Assembly: GCF_017744435.1 (NCBI RefSeq)
Contig: NZ_JAGIBG010000044.1
Location: forward strand, 1-37,328
Direction of reading: 5' to 3'
Length of the DNA: 37,328 nucleotides
From: Pseudomonas sp.
GTDB taxonomy: Bacteria > Pseudomonadota > Gammaproteobacteria > Pseudomonadales > Pseudomonadaceae
Under the pieces are notes generated by a model. It was given only the letters and a program-made list of their open reading frames with translations, was not told the origin of the DNA and searched no databases. Numbering within the stretch: the first letter of the stretch is position 1; each line of letters begins with the position of its first letter. Shown piece by piece: positions 1 through 8,004 of the stretch. The translations under genes and the position numbers were made by a program.

Positions 1-3
1 CGG

Positions 4-43
4 GGCCGCTTCGCGGCCCATCGCCGGCAAGCGCGGCTCCCAC
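4..43. repeat. REP-like element (single, partial)
   Basis: The stretch has the shape of a Pseudomonas REP half-element: a 'cttcgcggcc' start, a central GC-rich segment, and a 'gcggctcccaca' end similar to the REP units elsewhere in this window. It is more diverged than the others, and a partner may lie left of the window edge. It sits about 50 bases upstream of the hslV promoter. Confidence 0.5.
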
Positions 44-92
44 ACTGATCGCGCTCGACCTTGAGCCTGCGGCGACCATTCATCCCCCGCGG

Positions 93-119
93 TTGAAATC
101 CTTCCCCCCACCCCCATAT
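93..119 (+). promoter_or_regulatory. Sigma-32 (RpoH) heat-shock-type promoter of hslVU
   Basis: The elements TTGAAA (93-98) and CCCCATAT (112-119) are separated by 13 bases, which closely matches the known sigma-32 pattern (CTTGAAA, 11-16 bases, CCCCATnT). hslVU is a classic heat-shock operon in proteobacteria. The apparent ATG at 118-120 overlaps the end of the -10 element, so it would lie upstream of any transcript made from this promoter. That supports the TTG start at 166. Confidence 0.8.
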
Positions 120-165
120 GAGTCTGCATCAGGCAATTTTGCCCCGCTGCGTGGAGACTCTCCCC

Positions 166-696
166 TTGACCACCATCGTTTCTGTCCGCCGTAACGGCAA
201 AGTCGTCATGGGCGGCGACGGCCAGGTATCCCTCGGCAACACCGTGATGAAAGGCAACGCCAAGAAGGTCCGTCGCCTGTACAACGGCGAAGTGATCGCC
301 GGTTTCGCCGGTGCCACCGCCGACGCCTTCACCCTGTTCGAGCGCTTCGAAGCCCAACTGCAGAAACACTCCGGCCACCTGGTGCGTGCCGCCGTCGAGC
401 TGGCCAAGGAATGGCGTACCGACCGTTCCCTGAGCCGCCTGGAAGCCATGCTGGCGGTGGCCAACAAGGACGCATCGCTGATCATCACCGGCAACGGTGA
501 CGTGGTCGAGCCGGAAGACGGCCTGATCGCCATGGGCTCCGGTGGCGGCTATGCCCAGGCCGCAGCCCGCGCCCTGCTGAACAAGACCGACCTGTCGGCC
601 CGGGAAATCACCGAGGCCGCCCTGAACATCGCCGGCGACATCTGCGTGTTCACCAACCACAACCTGACCATCGAGGAGCAGGACCTGGCCGAGTAA
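166..696 (+). CDS. hslV: ATP-dependent protease peptidase subunit HslV
   Basis: HslV is the threonine peptidase of the cytoplasmic HslVU (ClpQY) protease. It forms a double hexameric chamber fed by the HslU ATPase. The frame could open at ATG 118, but I choose TTG 166. A GGAG sits at 153-156, nine bases ahead. The second residue is then Thr, followed by Thr-Ile-Val, as the family requires because Thr becomes the N-terminal nucleophile once Met is removed. ATG 118 also overlaps the sigma-32 -10 element. The 176-residue product has the normal length. Family motifs seen include the GGDGQ segment (about residues 16-20) and the MGSGGGYAQAAARAL stretch. hslU follows after 74 bases, with a hairpin in the gap. 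Identification is very secure; the start is well supported but not proven. Confidence 0.95.
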   Translation: MTTIVSVRRNGKVVMGGDGQVSLGNTVMKGNAKKVRRLYNGEVIAGFAGATADAFTLFERFEAQLQKHSGHLVRAAVELAKEWRTDRSLSRLEAMLAVANKDASLIITGNGDVVEPEDGLIAMGSGGGYAQAAARALLNKTDLSAREITEAALNIAGDICVFTNHNLTIEEQDLAE

Positions 697-710
697 TCAG
701 CTGTTTTGGC

Positions 711-733
711 GTCCCGCTCGTAGCGGGACTTTT
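711..733 (+). terminator. Hairpin plus T-run between hslV and hslU (attenuator-like)
   Basis: GTCCCGCT (711-718) and AGCGGGAC (722-729) form a perfect 8-bp stem with a 3-base loop, followed by TTTT (730-733). This is intrinsic-terminator geometry. Because hslU follows in the same direction with no evident separate promoter, it more likely gives partial termination, making HslV in excess over HslU, or protects the hslV mRNA 3' end. Confidence 0.6.
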
Positions 734-770
734 CCACGCTGACCTACTCCGCTCGAGGACCGTATTGATC

Positions 771-2114
771 ATGTCCATGACCCCCCGCGAGATCGTCCAC
801 GAACTCAACCGCCACATCATCGGCCAGGACGACGCCAAGCGCGCCGTCGCCATTGCCCTGCGCAACCGCTGGCGGCGCATGCAGCTCCCCGCCGAGCTGC
901 GTGCCGAAGTGACCCCGAAGAACATCCTGATGATCGGCCCTACCGGCGTCGGCAAGACCGAAATCGCCCGCCGCCTGGCCAAGCTCGCCAATGCGCCGTT
1001 CCTCAAGGTCGAAGCCACCAAGTTCACCGAAGTGGGCTATGTCGGCCGTGACGTCGAGTCGATCATCCGTGACCTGGCCGATGCCGCGCTGAAGATGCTG
1101 CGCGAGCAGGAAATCGTCCGCGTGCGCCACCGCGCCGAAGACGCCGCTGAAGACCGCATCCTCGATGCCCTGCTGCCGCAGGCTCGGGTCAGCAGCTTCA
1201 GCGAGGAAGCCGCGCAGACCAGCACCGATTCCAACACCCGCCAGCTGTTCCGCAAGCGCCTGCGCGAAGGCCAGCTGGACGACAAGGAAATCGAGATCGA
1301 AGTGGCCGAGAACATGGGCGTCGAAATCGCCGCGCCACCCGGCATGGAAGAAATGACCAACCAGCTGCAGAGCCTGTTCGCCAACATGGGCAAGGGCAAG
1401 CGCAAGACCCGCAAGCTGAAGGTCAAGGAAGCACTGAAGATGGTGCGCGACGAAGAAGCCAGCCGCCTGGTCAACGAGGAAGAGCTCAAGGGCAAGGCCC
1501 TGGAGGCGGTCGAGCAGCACGGTATCGTGTTCATCGACGAAATCGACAAGGTGGCCAAGCGTGGCAATGTCGGCGGTGCCGATGTATCCCGTGAAGGCGT
1601 GCAGCGCGACCTGCTGCCGCTGATCGAAGGCTGCACCGTCAACACCAAGCTGGGCATGGTCAAGACCGACCACATCCTGTTCATCGCTTCCGGTGCATTC
1701 CACCTGAGCAAGCCGAGCGACCTGGTGCCAGAGCTGCAGGGCCGCCTGCCGATCCGTGTCGAACTGAAGGCGCTGACCCCGGAAGACTTCGAGCGGATCC
1801 TGAAAGAGCCGCACGCGTCGCTGACCGAGCAGTACAGTGCACTGCTCAAGACCGAAGGCCTGAACATCGAGTTCGCCGCCGACGGTATCAAGCGCCTGGC
1901 CGAGATTGCCTATCAGGTGAACGAGAAGACCGAGAACATCGGTGCCCGCCGCCTGCACACGCTGCTCGAGCGCCTGCTCGAAGAGGTGTCGTTCAGTGCC
2001 GGTGACCTGGCCAGCACCCACGACGAAACACCGATCCACATCGATGCGGCGTATGTGAACGGCCACCTCGGTGAGCTGGCGCAGAACGAAGACCTGTCGC
2101 GCTACATCCTGTAA
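771..2114 (+). CDS. hslU: ATP-dependent protease ATPase subunit HslU
   Basis: HslU is the AAA+ unfoldase (ClpY) that recognises and threads substrates into HslV. The 447-residue product shows Walker A GPTGVGKT (about residues 56-63), the pore-loop motif GYVG (about 89-92), the charged I-domain in the middle, Walker B VFIDEID (about 250), and the C-terminal EDLSRYIL tail that docks into HslV. The start is ATG 771 with GAGGA at 755-759; a TTG at 765 is in frame but less likely. It lies in an operon with hslV, downstream of the intervening hairpin. The gene ends just before an inverted REP pair, which probably protects or terminates the transcript. Length and motifs are intact. Confidence 0.97.
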   Translation: MSMTPREIVHELNRHIIGQDDAKRAVAIALRNRWRRMQLPAELRAEVTPKNILMIGPTGVGKTEIARRLAKLANAPFLKVEATKFTEVGYVGRDVESIIRDLADAALKMLREQEIVRVRHRAEDAAEDRILDALLPQARVSSFSEEAAQTSTDSNTRQLFRKRLREGQLDDKEIEIEVAENMGVEIAAPPGMEEMTNQLQSLFANMGKGKRKTRKLKVKEALKMVRDEEASRLVNEEELKGKALEAVEQHGIVFIDEIDKVAKRGNVGGADVSREGVQRDLLPLIEGCTVNTKLGMVKTDHILFIASGAFHLSKPSDLVPELQGRLPIRVELKALTPEDFERILKEPHASLTEQYSALLKTEGLNIEFAADGIKRLAEIAYQVNEKTENIGARRLHTLLERLLEEVSFSAGDLASTHDETPIHIDAAYVNGHLGELAQNEDLSRYIL

Positions 2115-2128
2115 GACCGCGTCACCTT

Positions 2129-2214
2129 CTTCGCGGGACAAGCCCGCTCCCACAGGATCTCCACAACCTTCGAAATTGTGGTGATCCTGTAGGAGCGGGC
2201 TTGTCCCGCGAAAG
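2129..2214. repeat. Inverted pair of P. putida-type REP elements
   Basis: A unit reading 'cttcgcgggacaagcccgct' at 2129-2156 is repeated in inverted orientation at 2185-2214. Between them is a small hairpin, CCACAA (2161-2166) with TTGTGG (2176-2181). The pair lies between the hslU stop and the DUF971 gene. REP pairs of this type fold into long stem-loops that can terminate or stabilise mRNA and can be targets of REP-associated transposases. Confidence 0.85.
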
Positions 2215-2278
2215 GGCCCTTGAATCCCACCACCGGAAGCTGGAAGCTTGCAGCATCAGCTCCCGAGAGATTCAGACC

Positions 2279-2656
2279 ATGGCCCGCCTGCCCACCGCCA
2301 TCAACCTGCACAAAGCCTCCAAGACCCTCAGCCTGACCTACGCCCCCGGCGAGGTGTACCAGCTGCCCGCCGAGTTCCTGCGGGTGCACTCCCCCTCCGC
2401 CGAGGTTCAGGGCCACGGCAACCCCATCCTGCAATTTGGCAAGATCAACGTCGGCCTCATCGGCCTGGAACCTGCCGGCCAATATGCACTGAAACTGACC
2501 TTCGACGACGGCCATGACAGCGGCCTGTTCACCTGGGAATACCTCGAGCAGCTGTGCCTGCGCCAGGAGCAGCTGTGGGCCGAGTACCTAGATGAGCTGC
2601 ACAAGGCCGGCAAGTCCCGTGACCCGGCCGAATCGGTGGTCAAACTCATGCTCTAG
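2279..2656 (+). CDS. DUF971 domain protein
   Basis: The 125-residue product matches the DUF971 family, related to the N-terminal domain of gamma-butyrobetaine hydroxylase. Typical features are the 'LxLxYxxGExxxLPAEFLRVHSPSAEV' type opening (about residues 16-42), a central KINVGLIGLEPAGQYALKL segment, and the FDDGHDSGLFTW motif (about 78-89). Some relatives are linked to iron-sulfur metabolism, but I cannot assign a role here. The start is ATG 2279, giving the standard N terminus, with a weak GAGAG ribosome site. The gene sits between hslVU and phaC1 and shares their direction. A REP pair precedes it and a terminator-like hairpin overlaps its stop, so it is probably a single-gene transcript. 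Confidence 0.85.
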   Translation: MARLPTAINLHKASKTLSLTYAPGEVYQLPAEFLRVHSPSAEVQGHGNPILQFGKINVGLIGLEPAGQYALKLTFDDGHDSGLFTWEYLEQLCLRQEQLWAEYLDELHKAGKSRDPAESVVKLML

Positions 2657-2687
2657 CGCAAGCCTTCCAGGCTTTAGAGCGCATTTT
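2650..2687 (+). terminator. Possible terminator after the DUF971 gene
   Basis: GCTCTA...AAGCCT pairs with AGGCTT-TAGAGC around a TCC loop, with a four-base bulge (GCGC) on the left arm. GCATTTTC follows. The left arm contains the stop codon of the DUF971 gene. The bulge makes this an imperfect example. Confidence 0.45.
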
Positions 2688-3009
2688 CTAATCTCATCTG
2701 TTTGAATGCCTTACAGACAACTCTTGAACGGGTTGTCTTGCGCATTACATGAAAGTCGGGTAACCAATGGAGCTGGCAAGTTCCCTGCATCGCCTTGAGG
2801 GCAATCAGGCACTGGCCGGTATGTAGAGGTCGCGAGCGAAAGCAGGCTGTCTTCACACGCAGAATCCCCCGCAGCTCATCGCCGAATGCATCCGGCCCGC
2901 AGCACCGCTGTTCCTTATCACTGGTCACCCGAGTAGCAGTACCGGGCTGTCCGCTGTGCAATGCGCCACAGCAATCCGGTACTCGTCTCAGGACAACGGA
3001 GCGTCGTAG
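2657..3009. other. 353-base gene-free region upstream of phaC1
   Basis: No credible coding frame is seen; the short plus-strand frame starting at 2795 has no family resemblance and runs into phaC1. The region holds the DUF971 terminator-like hairpin, a sigma-54-like promoter at 2774-2789, a leader of about 210 bases, and the GGAG ribosome site just before phaC1. Confidence 0.7.
2774..2789 (+). promoter_or_regulatory. Sigma-54 (RpoN)-type promoter upstream of phaC1
   Basis: TGGCAAG-N4-CTGCA matches the sigma-54 consensus TGGCACG-N4-TTGCA, with the invariant GG and GC at the correct spacing. It lies about 220 bases before the phaC1 start. Sigma-54 involvement in phaC1 expression has been described in Pseudomonas (recalled). 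No enhancer-binding site was identified upstream. Confidence 0.55.
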
Positions 3010-4689
3010 ATGAGTAACAAGAACAACGATGAGTTGCAGCGGCAAGCCTCGGAAAACACCCTGGGGCTGAACCCGGTCATCGGCATCCGCCGCAAGGACC
3101 TGCTGAGCTCTGCGCGTACCGTGCTGCGTCAGGCTGTGCGCCAGCCGCTGCACAGTGCCAAGCATGTGGCGCACTTCGGCCTGGAGCTGAAGAACGTGCT
3201 GCTGGGCAAATCCAGCCTCGCCCCGGCAGGCGACGACCGTCGCTTCCAGGACCCGGCCTGGAGCAAGAACCCGCTCTACCGCCGCTACCTGCAAACCTAC
3301 CTGGCCTGGCGCAAGGAGCTGCAGGAGTGGATCGGCGACAGTGACCTGTCGCCCCAGGACATCGCCCGCGGCCAGTTCGTCATCAACCTGATGACCGAGG
3401 CCATGGCGCCGACCAATACCCTGTCCAACCCGGCGGCGGTCAAACGCTTCTTCGAAACCGGCGGCAAGAGCCTGCTGGACGGCCTGTCCAACCTGGCCAA
3501 GGACGTGGTCAACAACGGCGGCATGCCCAGCCAGGTCAACATGGAGGCGTTCGAGGTCGGCAAGAACCTCGGCACCAGCGAAGGCGCCGTGGTCTACCGC
3601 AACGATGTGCTGGAGCTGATCCAGTACAGCCCCATCACCGAGCAGGTGCATGCCCGCCCGCTGCTGGTGGTCCCGCCGCAGATCAACAAGTTCTACGTCT
3701 TCGACCTGAGCCCGGAAAAGAGCCTGGCGCGTTTCTGCCTGCGCTCGCAGCAGCAGACCTTCATCATCAGCTGGCGCAACCCGACCAAGGCCCAGCGCGA
3801 GTGGGGCCTGTCGACCTACATCGATGCCTTGAAGGAAGCGGTCGACGCGGTACTGGCAATCACCGGCAGCAAAGACCTGAATATGCTCGGTGCCTGCTCC
3901 GGTGGCATCACCTGCACCGCCCTGGTCGGTCACTATGCCGCGCTGGGTGAGCAGAAGGTCAATGCCCTGACCCTGCTGGTCAGCGTGCTGGACACCACGA
4001 TGGACACCGAAGTCGCACTGTTCGTCGACGAACAGACGCTGGAGGCCGCCAAGCGCCACTCCTATCAGTCCGGTGTGCTCGAAGGCAGCGACATGGCCAA
4101 GGTGTTCGCCTGGATGCGCCCCAACGACCTGATCTGGAACTACTGGGTCAACAACTACCTGCTCGGTAACGAGCCTCCGGTATTCGACATCCTGTTCTGG
4201 AACAACGACACCACGCGCTTGCCCGCCGCCTTCCACGGCGACCTGATCGAGCTGTTCAAGAACAACCCGCTGACCCGCGCGGATGCCCTGGAAGTGTGCG
4301 GCACCGCCATCGACCTGAAGAAAGTCCAGTGCGACATCTTCAGCGTCGCCGGCACCTCCGACCACATCACCCCGTGGCAATCGTGCTACCGCTCGGCACA
4401 CCTGTTCGGCGGCAAGATCGAGTTCGTGCTGTCCAACAGCGGCCACATCCAGAGCATCCTCAATCCGCCAGGCAACCCCAAGGCCCGCTTCATGACCGGC
4501 GCCGACCGCCCGGGCGACCCGGTGGCCTGGCAGGAAAACGCCGAAAAGCATGCCGACTCCTGGTGGCTGCACTGGCAGACCTGGCTGGGCGAACGCGCCG
4601 GCGAGCTGAAAAAGGCGCCGACGCGCCTCGGCAACCGCGCCTATGCCGCTGGCGAGGCTGCACCGGGGACTTACGTCCACGAACGCTGA
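3010..4689 (+). CDS. phaC1: Class II poly(3-hydroxyalkanoate) synthase 1, PhaC1
   Basis: PhaC1 polymerises (R)-3-hydroxyacyl-CoAs of medium chain length into PHA at the granule surface. The 559-residue product has the standard class II length. The catalytic triad can be placed from the codons: Cys296 in the lipase-like box GACSGG, Asp451 in GTSDHITPW, and His479 in NSGHIQS. The PhaC N-terminal domain fills roughly residues 60-240, followed by the alpha/beta-hydrolase fold. The start ATG 3010 has GGAG upstream. It is the first gene of phaC1-phaZ-phaC2-phaD, and a strong hairpin follows its stop. PhaC2 in the same cluster is a clear paralog. A sigma-54-like promoter lies upstream. No damage is seen. 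Confidence 0.97.
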   Translation: MSNKNNDELQRQASENTLGLNPVIGIRRKDLLSSARTVLRQAVRQPLHSAKHVAHFGLELKNVLLGKSSLAPAGDDRRFQDPAWSKNPLYRRYLQTYLAWRKELQEWIGDSDLSPQDIARGQFVINLMTEAMAPTNTLSNPAAVKRFFETGGKSLLDGLSNLAKDVVNNGGMPSQVNMEAFEVGKNLGTSEGAVVYRNDVLELIQYSPITEQVHARPLLVVPPQINKFYVFDLSPEKSLARFCLRSQQQTFIISWRNPTKAQREWGLSTYIDALKEAVDAVLAITGSKDLNMLGACSGGITCTALVGHYAALGEQKVNALTLLVSVLDTTMDTEVALFVDEQTLEAAKRHSYQSGVLEGSDMAKVFAWMRPNDLIWNYWVNNYLLGNEPPVFDILFWNNDTTRLPAAFHGDLIELFKNNPLTRADALEVCGTAIDLKKVQCDIFSVAGTSDHITPWQSCYRSAHLFGGKIEFVLSNSGHIQSILNPPGNPKARFMTGADRPGDPVAWQENAEKHADSWWLHWQTWLGERAGELKKAPTRLGNRAYAAGEAAPGTYVHER

Positions 4690-4698
4690 GTCACAATG

Positions 4699-4732
4699 CC
4701 GTGGCCGCTTGGAGCGTGCCACGGTACATTTT
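4699..4732 (+). terminator. Terminator or attenuator between phaC1 and phaZ
   Basis: CCGTGGC-CGCT (4699-4709) pairs with AGCG-T-GCCACGG (4713-4724) around a TGG loop, giving 11 base pairs with one bulged T. TACATTTT follows. This is a strong intrinsic-terminator shape only 21 bases before the phaZ start, so phaZ is expressed by read-through or from its own signals. Confidence 0.7.
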
Positions 4733-4752
4733 CAAGCCACAGAGCCACGCGC

Positions 4753-5604
4753 ATGCCGCTACCCTACATCTTCCGCACCGTCGAGCTGGACGACCAATCC
4801 ATCCGTACCGCGGTGCGCCCGGGCAAGCCGCACCTGACGCCGTTGCTGATCTTCAACGGCATTGGCGCCAACCTGGAGCTGGTGTTCCCGTTCATCGAAG
4901 CACTGGACCCGGACCTGGAAGTCATTGCCTTCGACGTCCCCGGTGTGGGCGGCTCGTCCACGCCACGCCACCCTTACCGCTTTCCCGGCCTGGCCAAGCT
5001 GACGGCGCGCATGCTCGACTACCTGGACTACGGCCAGGTCAATGTCATCGGCGTGTCCTGGGGCGGCGCCCTGGCCCAGCAGTTCGCCCATGACTACCCC
5101 GAGCGCTGCAAGAAGCTGGTGCTGGCGGCCACGGCGGCGGGTGCGGTGATGGTGCCCGGCAAGCCCAAGGTGCTGTGGATGATGGCCAGCCCCAGGCGCT
5201 ACGTGCAGCCATCGCATGTCATCCGCATCGCGCCGCTGATCTATGGCGGCGGTTTTCGCCGCGACCCGGAGCTGGCCATGCACCACGCCGCCAAGGTGCG
5301 CTCCGGCGGCAAGATGGGCTACTACTGGCAACTGTTCGCCGGGCTGGGCTGGACCAGCATCCACTGGCTGCACAAGATCCAGCAGCCGACCCTGGTGCTG
5401 GCCGGCGACGACGACCCGCTGATCCCGCTGATCAACATGCGCCTGCTGGCCTGGCGAATTCCCAATGCCCAGCTACACATTATCGACGACGGTCATCTGT
5501 TTCTGATCACCCGGGCCGAGGCCGTCGCCCCCATCATCATGAAGTTTCTCCAGCAAGAACGTCAGCGCGCGGTCATGCACCCCAGTCCGGCCTCTGGTGG
5601 CTGA
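4753..5604 (+). CDS. phaZ: Intracellular PHA depolymerase PhaZ
   Basis: PhaZ hydrolyses medium-chain-length PHA in the granule, releasing 3-hydroxyacids for use as carbon. The 283-residue alpha/beta hydrolase carries the triad Ser102 (GVSWGG), Asp221 (in the GDDDP segment) and His248 (DDGHL); these positions match those published for P. putida PhaZ. I start at ATG 4753, giving the family N terminus MPLPYIFRTVELDD; an upstream in-frame ATG at 4696 would add 19 unrelated residues and lies inside the terminator hairpin. The ribosome site is weak. The gene lies between the two synthase genes, as in other pseudomonads, so synthesis and turnover are co-expressed. Confidence 0.96.
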   Translation: MPLPYIFRTVELDDQSIRTAVRPGKPHLTPLLIFNGIGANLELVFPFIEALDPDLEVIAFDVPGVGGSSTPRHPYRFPGLAKLTARMLDYLDYGQVNVIGVSWGGALAQQFAHDYPERCKKLVLAATAAGAVMVPGKPKVLWMMASPRRYVQPSHVIRIAPLIYGGGFRRDPELAMHHAAKVRSGGKMGYYWQLFAGLGWTSIHWLHKIQQPTLVLAGDDDPLIPLINMRLLAWRIPNAQLHIIDDGHLFLITRAEAVAPIIMKFLQQERQRAVMHPSPASGG

Positions 5605-5672
5605 ATTGTTGCTTGCTGTTGTACGAGCACGACTGATGAGTACGACCGTGGCCTGACAAGGGAGTTGTTGCC

Positions 5673-7355
5673 ATGAAAGAAAAACCGGCCAAAGGAACGT
5701 CAACGCTCCCCGCCACCAGCATGAACGTGCAGAACGCCATCCTCGGCGTACGCGGTCGCGACCTGATTTCCACCTTGCGCAGTGTTGGCCGTCATAGCCT
5801 GCTCAATCCACTGCACACCGCCCGCCACCTGCTGACGCTGGGCGGCCAGCTGGGCCGGGTGATGCTCGGCGACACGCCTTATCAGCCGAGCGCGCGGGAT
5901 GCCCGTTTCAGCGATCCTACGTGGAGCCAGAACCCGTTCTACCGGCGCAGCCTGCAGGCCTACCTGGCCTGGCAGAAACAGACCCGCCTGTGGATCGAGG
6001 AAAGCCACCTGAACGACGATGACCGGGCCCGTGCGCACTTTCTGTTCACCCTGATCAACGACGCCCTGGCACCGAGCAACTCACTGCTCAACCCGCTGGC
6101 GGTCAAGGAACTGTTCAACACCGGCGGGCAGAGCCTGGTGCGTGGCGTCGCCCACCTGCTCGACGATTTGCGCCACAACGACGGCCTGCCGCGCCAGGTG
6201 GACGAGCGCGCCTTCGAAGTGGGCGGCAACCTGGCCGCCACGCCCGGCGCCGTGGTGTTCCGCAACGATCTGCTGGAGCTGATCCAGTACAAGCCGATGA
6301 GCGAGAAGCAGTACGCCCGGCCCGTGCTGGTGGTGCCGCCGCAAATCAACAAGTACTACATCTTCGACCTGCAGCCGAGCAACAGCTACGTCCAGTACAT
6401 GCTCAAGAACGGCCTGCAGGTGTTCATGGTCAGCTGGCGCAACCCCGACCCACGCCACCGCGAGTGGGGCCTGTCGAGCTATGTGCAGGCCCTGGAAGAA
6501 GCACTCAACGCCTGCCGCAGCATCAGCGGCAGCCGCGACCCGAACCTGATGGGCGCCTGCGCCGGTGGCCTGACCATGGCGGCGCTGCAGGGCCACCTGC
6601 AGGCCAAGCACCAATTGCGCCGGGTACGCAGCGCCACCTACCTGGTGAGCCTGCTCGACAGCAAGTTCGACAGCCCGGCCAGCCTGTTCGCCGACGAACA
6701 GACCATCGAGGCCGCCAAGCGTCGCTCGTACCAGCGGGGTGTGCTGGACGGTGGCGAGGTGGCGCGGATTTTCGCCTGGATGCGGCCCAACGACCTGATC
6801 TGGAACTACTGGGTCAACAACTACCTGCTCGGCAAGACTCCGCCGGCCTTCGACATTCTCTACTGGAACGCCGACAGCACCCGCCTGCCGGCCGCGCTGC
6901 ACGGTGACCTGCTGGACTTCTTCAAGGTCAACCCGCTGACCCACGCCGCCGGCCTGGAAGTGTGCGGCACACCCATCGATCTCAAGCAGGTCGACCTCGA
7001 CAGCTTCACCGTGGCCGGCAGCAACGACCACATCACGCCGTGGGACGCGGTGTACCGCTCGGCCTTGCTGCTCGGTGGCGACCGGCAATTCGTGCTGGCC
7101 AACAGCGGGCACATCCAGAGCATCATCAACCCACCCGGCAACCCCAAGGCGTACTACCTGGAAAACCCCAAGCTCTCGAGCGACCCTCGCGCCTGGTTCC
7201 ATGATGCACAGCGCCGCGACGGCAGTTGGTGGCCGTTGTGGCTGGAATGGATCACGCCGCGCTCCGGCCCACTCAAGGCGCCACGCACGGAACTGGGCAA
7301 CACCACCTATCCACCGCTGGGCCCTGCGCCAGGCACCTATGTCCTGACCCGATGA
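5673..7355 (+). CDS. phaC2: Class II poly(3-hydroxyalkanoate) synthase 2, PhaC2
   Basis: This is the second medium-chain-length PHA synthase, paralogous to PhaC1 along its whole length. The 560-residue product has Cys296 (GACAGG box), Asp452 (GSNDHITPW) and His480 (NSGHIQS). Conserved blocks such as the RNDLLELIQY and FAWMRPNDLIWNYWVNNYLLG stretches are shared with PhaC1. The start ATG 5673 has a good AAGGGAG ribosome site about ten bases ahead. The 68-base gap after phaZ shows no clear terminator. phaD begins 13 bases after the phaC2 stop. PhaC2 usually has a somewhat different substrate preference from PhaC1, but the sequence alone does not show which. Confidence 0.97.
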   Translation: MKEKPAKGTSTLPATSMNVQNAILGVRGRDLISTLRSVGRHSLLNPLHTARHLLTLGGQLGRVMLGDTPYQPSARDARFSDPTWSQNPFYRRSLQAYLAWQKQTRLWIEESHLNDDDRARAHFLFTLINDALAPSNSLLNPLAVKELFNTGGQSLVRGVAHLLDDLRHNDGLPRQVDERAFEVGGNLAATPGAVVFRNDLLELIQYKPMSEKQYARPVLVVPPQINKYYIFDLQPSNSYVQYMLKNGLQVFMVSWRNPDPRHREWGLSSYVQALEEALNACRSISGSRDPNLMGACAGGLTMAALQGHLQAKHQLRRVRSATYLVSLLDSKFDSPASLFADEQTIEAAKRRSYQRGVLDGGEVARIFAWMRPNDLIWNYWVNNYLLGKTPPAFDILYWNADSTRLPAALHGDLLDFFKVNPLTHAAGLEVCGTPIDLKQVDLDSFTVAGSNDHITPWDAVYRSALLLGGDRQFVLANSGHIQSIINPPGNPKAYYLENPKLSSDPRAWFHDAQRRDGSWWPLWLEWITPRSGPLKAPRTELGNTTYPPLGPAPGTYVLTR

Positions 7356-7368
7356 GCACCACGACTGG

Positions 7369-7983
7369 ATGAAGACCCGCGACCGTATCCTCGAATGCGC
7401 CCTGCAGCTTTTCAACTCGCAGGGCGAACCCAATGTCTCGACCCTGGAGATCGCCAACGAACTGGGCATCAGCCCAGGCAACCTGTACTACCACTTCCAC
7501 GGCAAGGAACCCTTGATCCACGGGTTGTTCGACCGTTTCGAGGAGGCGCTGATGCCGCTGCTCGACCCTCCGCTGGAGGTGCGCCTGGAGGCCGAGGACT
7601 ACTGGCTGTTCCTGCACTTGATCGTCGAGCGCATGGCGCAGTACCGGTTTCTGTTCCAGGACCTGTCCAACCTGACCGGGCGCCTGCCGAAGCTGGCACG
7701 GGGCATGCGCAGCCTGATCAACGCGCTCAAGCGCACGCTGGCGGCATTGCTGGCCAGCCTCAAGGGCCAGGGGCAGGTGGTCAGTGAGACGCAGGCATTG
7801 GGGCAACTGGTGGAGCAGATCACTCTGACCTTGATGTTCTCGCTCGACTATCAGCGGGTGCTGGGGCGCGAGGGCGATGTGGGGGTCGTGGTGTATCAGG
7901 TGATGATGCTGGTGGCGCCGCATCTGGATGTGCAGGCACGAGGGGCGGCGGAGGAGCTGGCGGTGAGGTATCTGGAAGGGTAA
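7369..7983 (+). CDS. phaD: TetR-family regulator of the pha genes, PhaD
   Basis: The 204-residue product has a TetR-type N-terminal helix-turn-helix: the TRDRILECALQLFNSQG opening, then STLEIANELGISPGNLYYHFHGKEPLI (about residues 24-50). The rest is a helical ligand-binding domain. In P. putida, PhaD is known to activate the phaC1 and phaI promoters, probably in response to a fatty-acid-derived effector. The start is ATG 7369, directly after phaC2, with a poor ribosome site, which suggests modest or translationally coupled expression. A REP pair follows and separates it from convergent phaF. Confidence 0.94.
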   Translation: MKTRDRILECALQLFNSQGEPNVSTLEIANELGISPGNLYYHFHGKEPLIHGLFDRFEEALMPLLDPPLEVRLEAEDYWLFLHLIVERMAQYRFLFQDLSNLTGRLPKLARGMRSLINALKRTLAALLASLKGQGQVVSETQALGQLVEQITLTLMFSLDYQRVLGREGDVGVVVYQVMMLVAPHLDVQARGAAEELAVRYLEG

Positions 7984-8004
7984 GCCTGTCAGGTCGGCTA
8001 TATG

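Noticed and set aside
744..2153. Long open frame on the minus strand across hslU
   Set aside because: It mirrors the high third-position G+C of hslU, has no family resemblance and no ribosome site.
2795..3013. 72-codon plus-strand frame upstream of phaC1
   Set aside because: No conserved features, overlaps the phaC1 start, and runs through the region where the leader and promoter are expected.
2674..4722. 682-codon minus-strand frame across phaC1
   Set aside because: It is antisense to a certain gene; composition (His, Gln, Val, Gly, Ala rich) is typical of shadow frames in GC-rich DNA.
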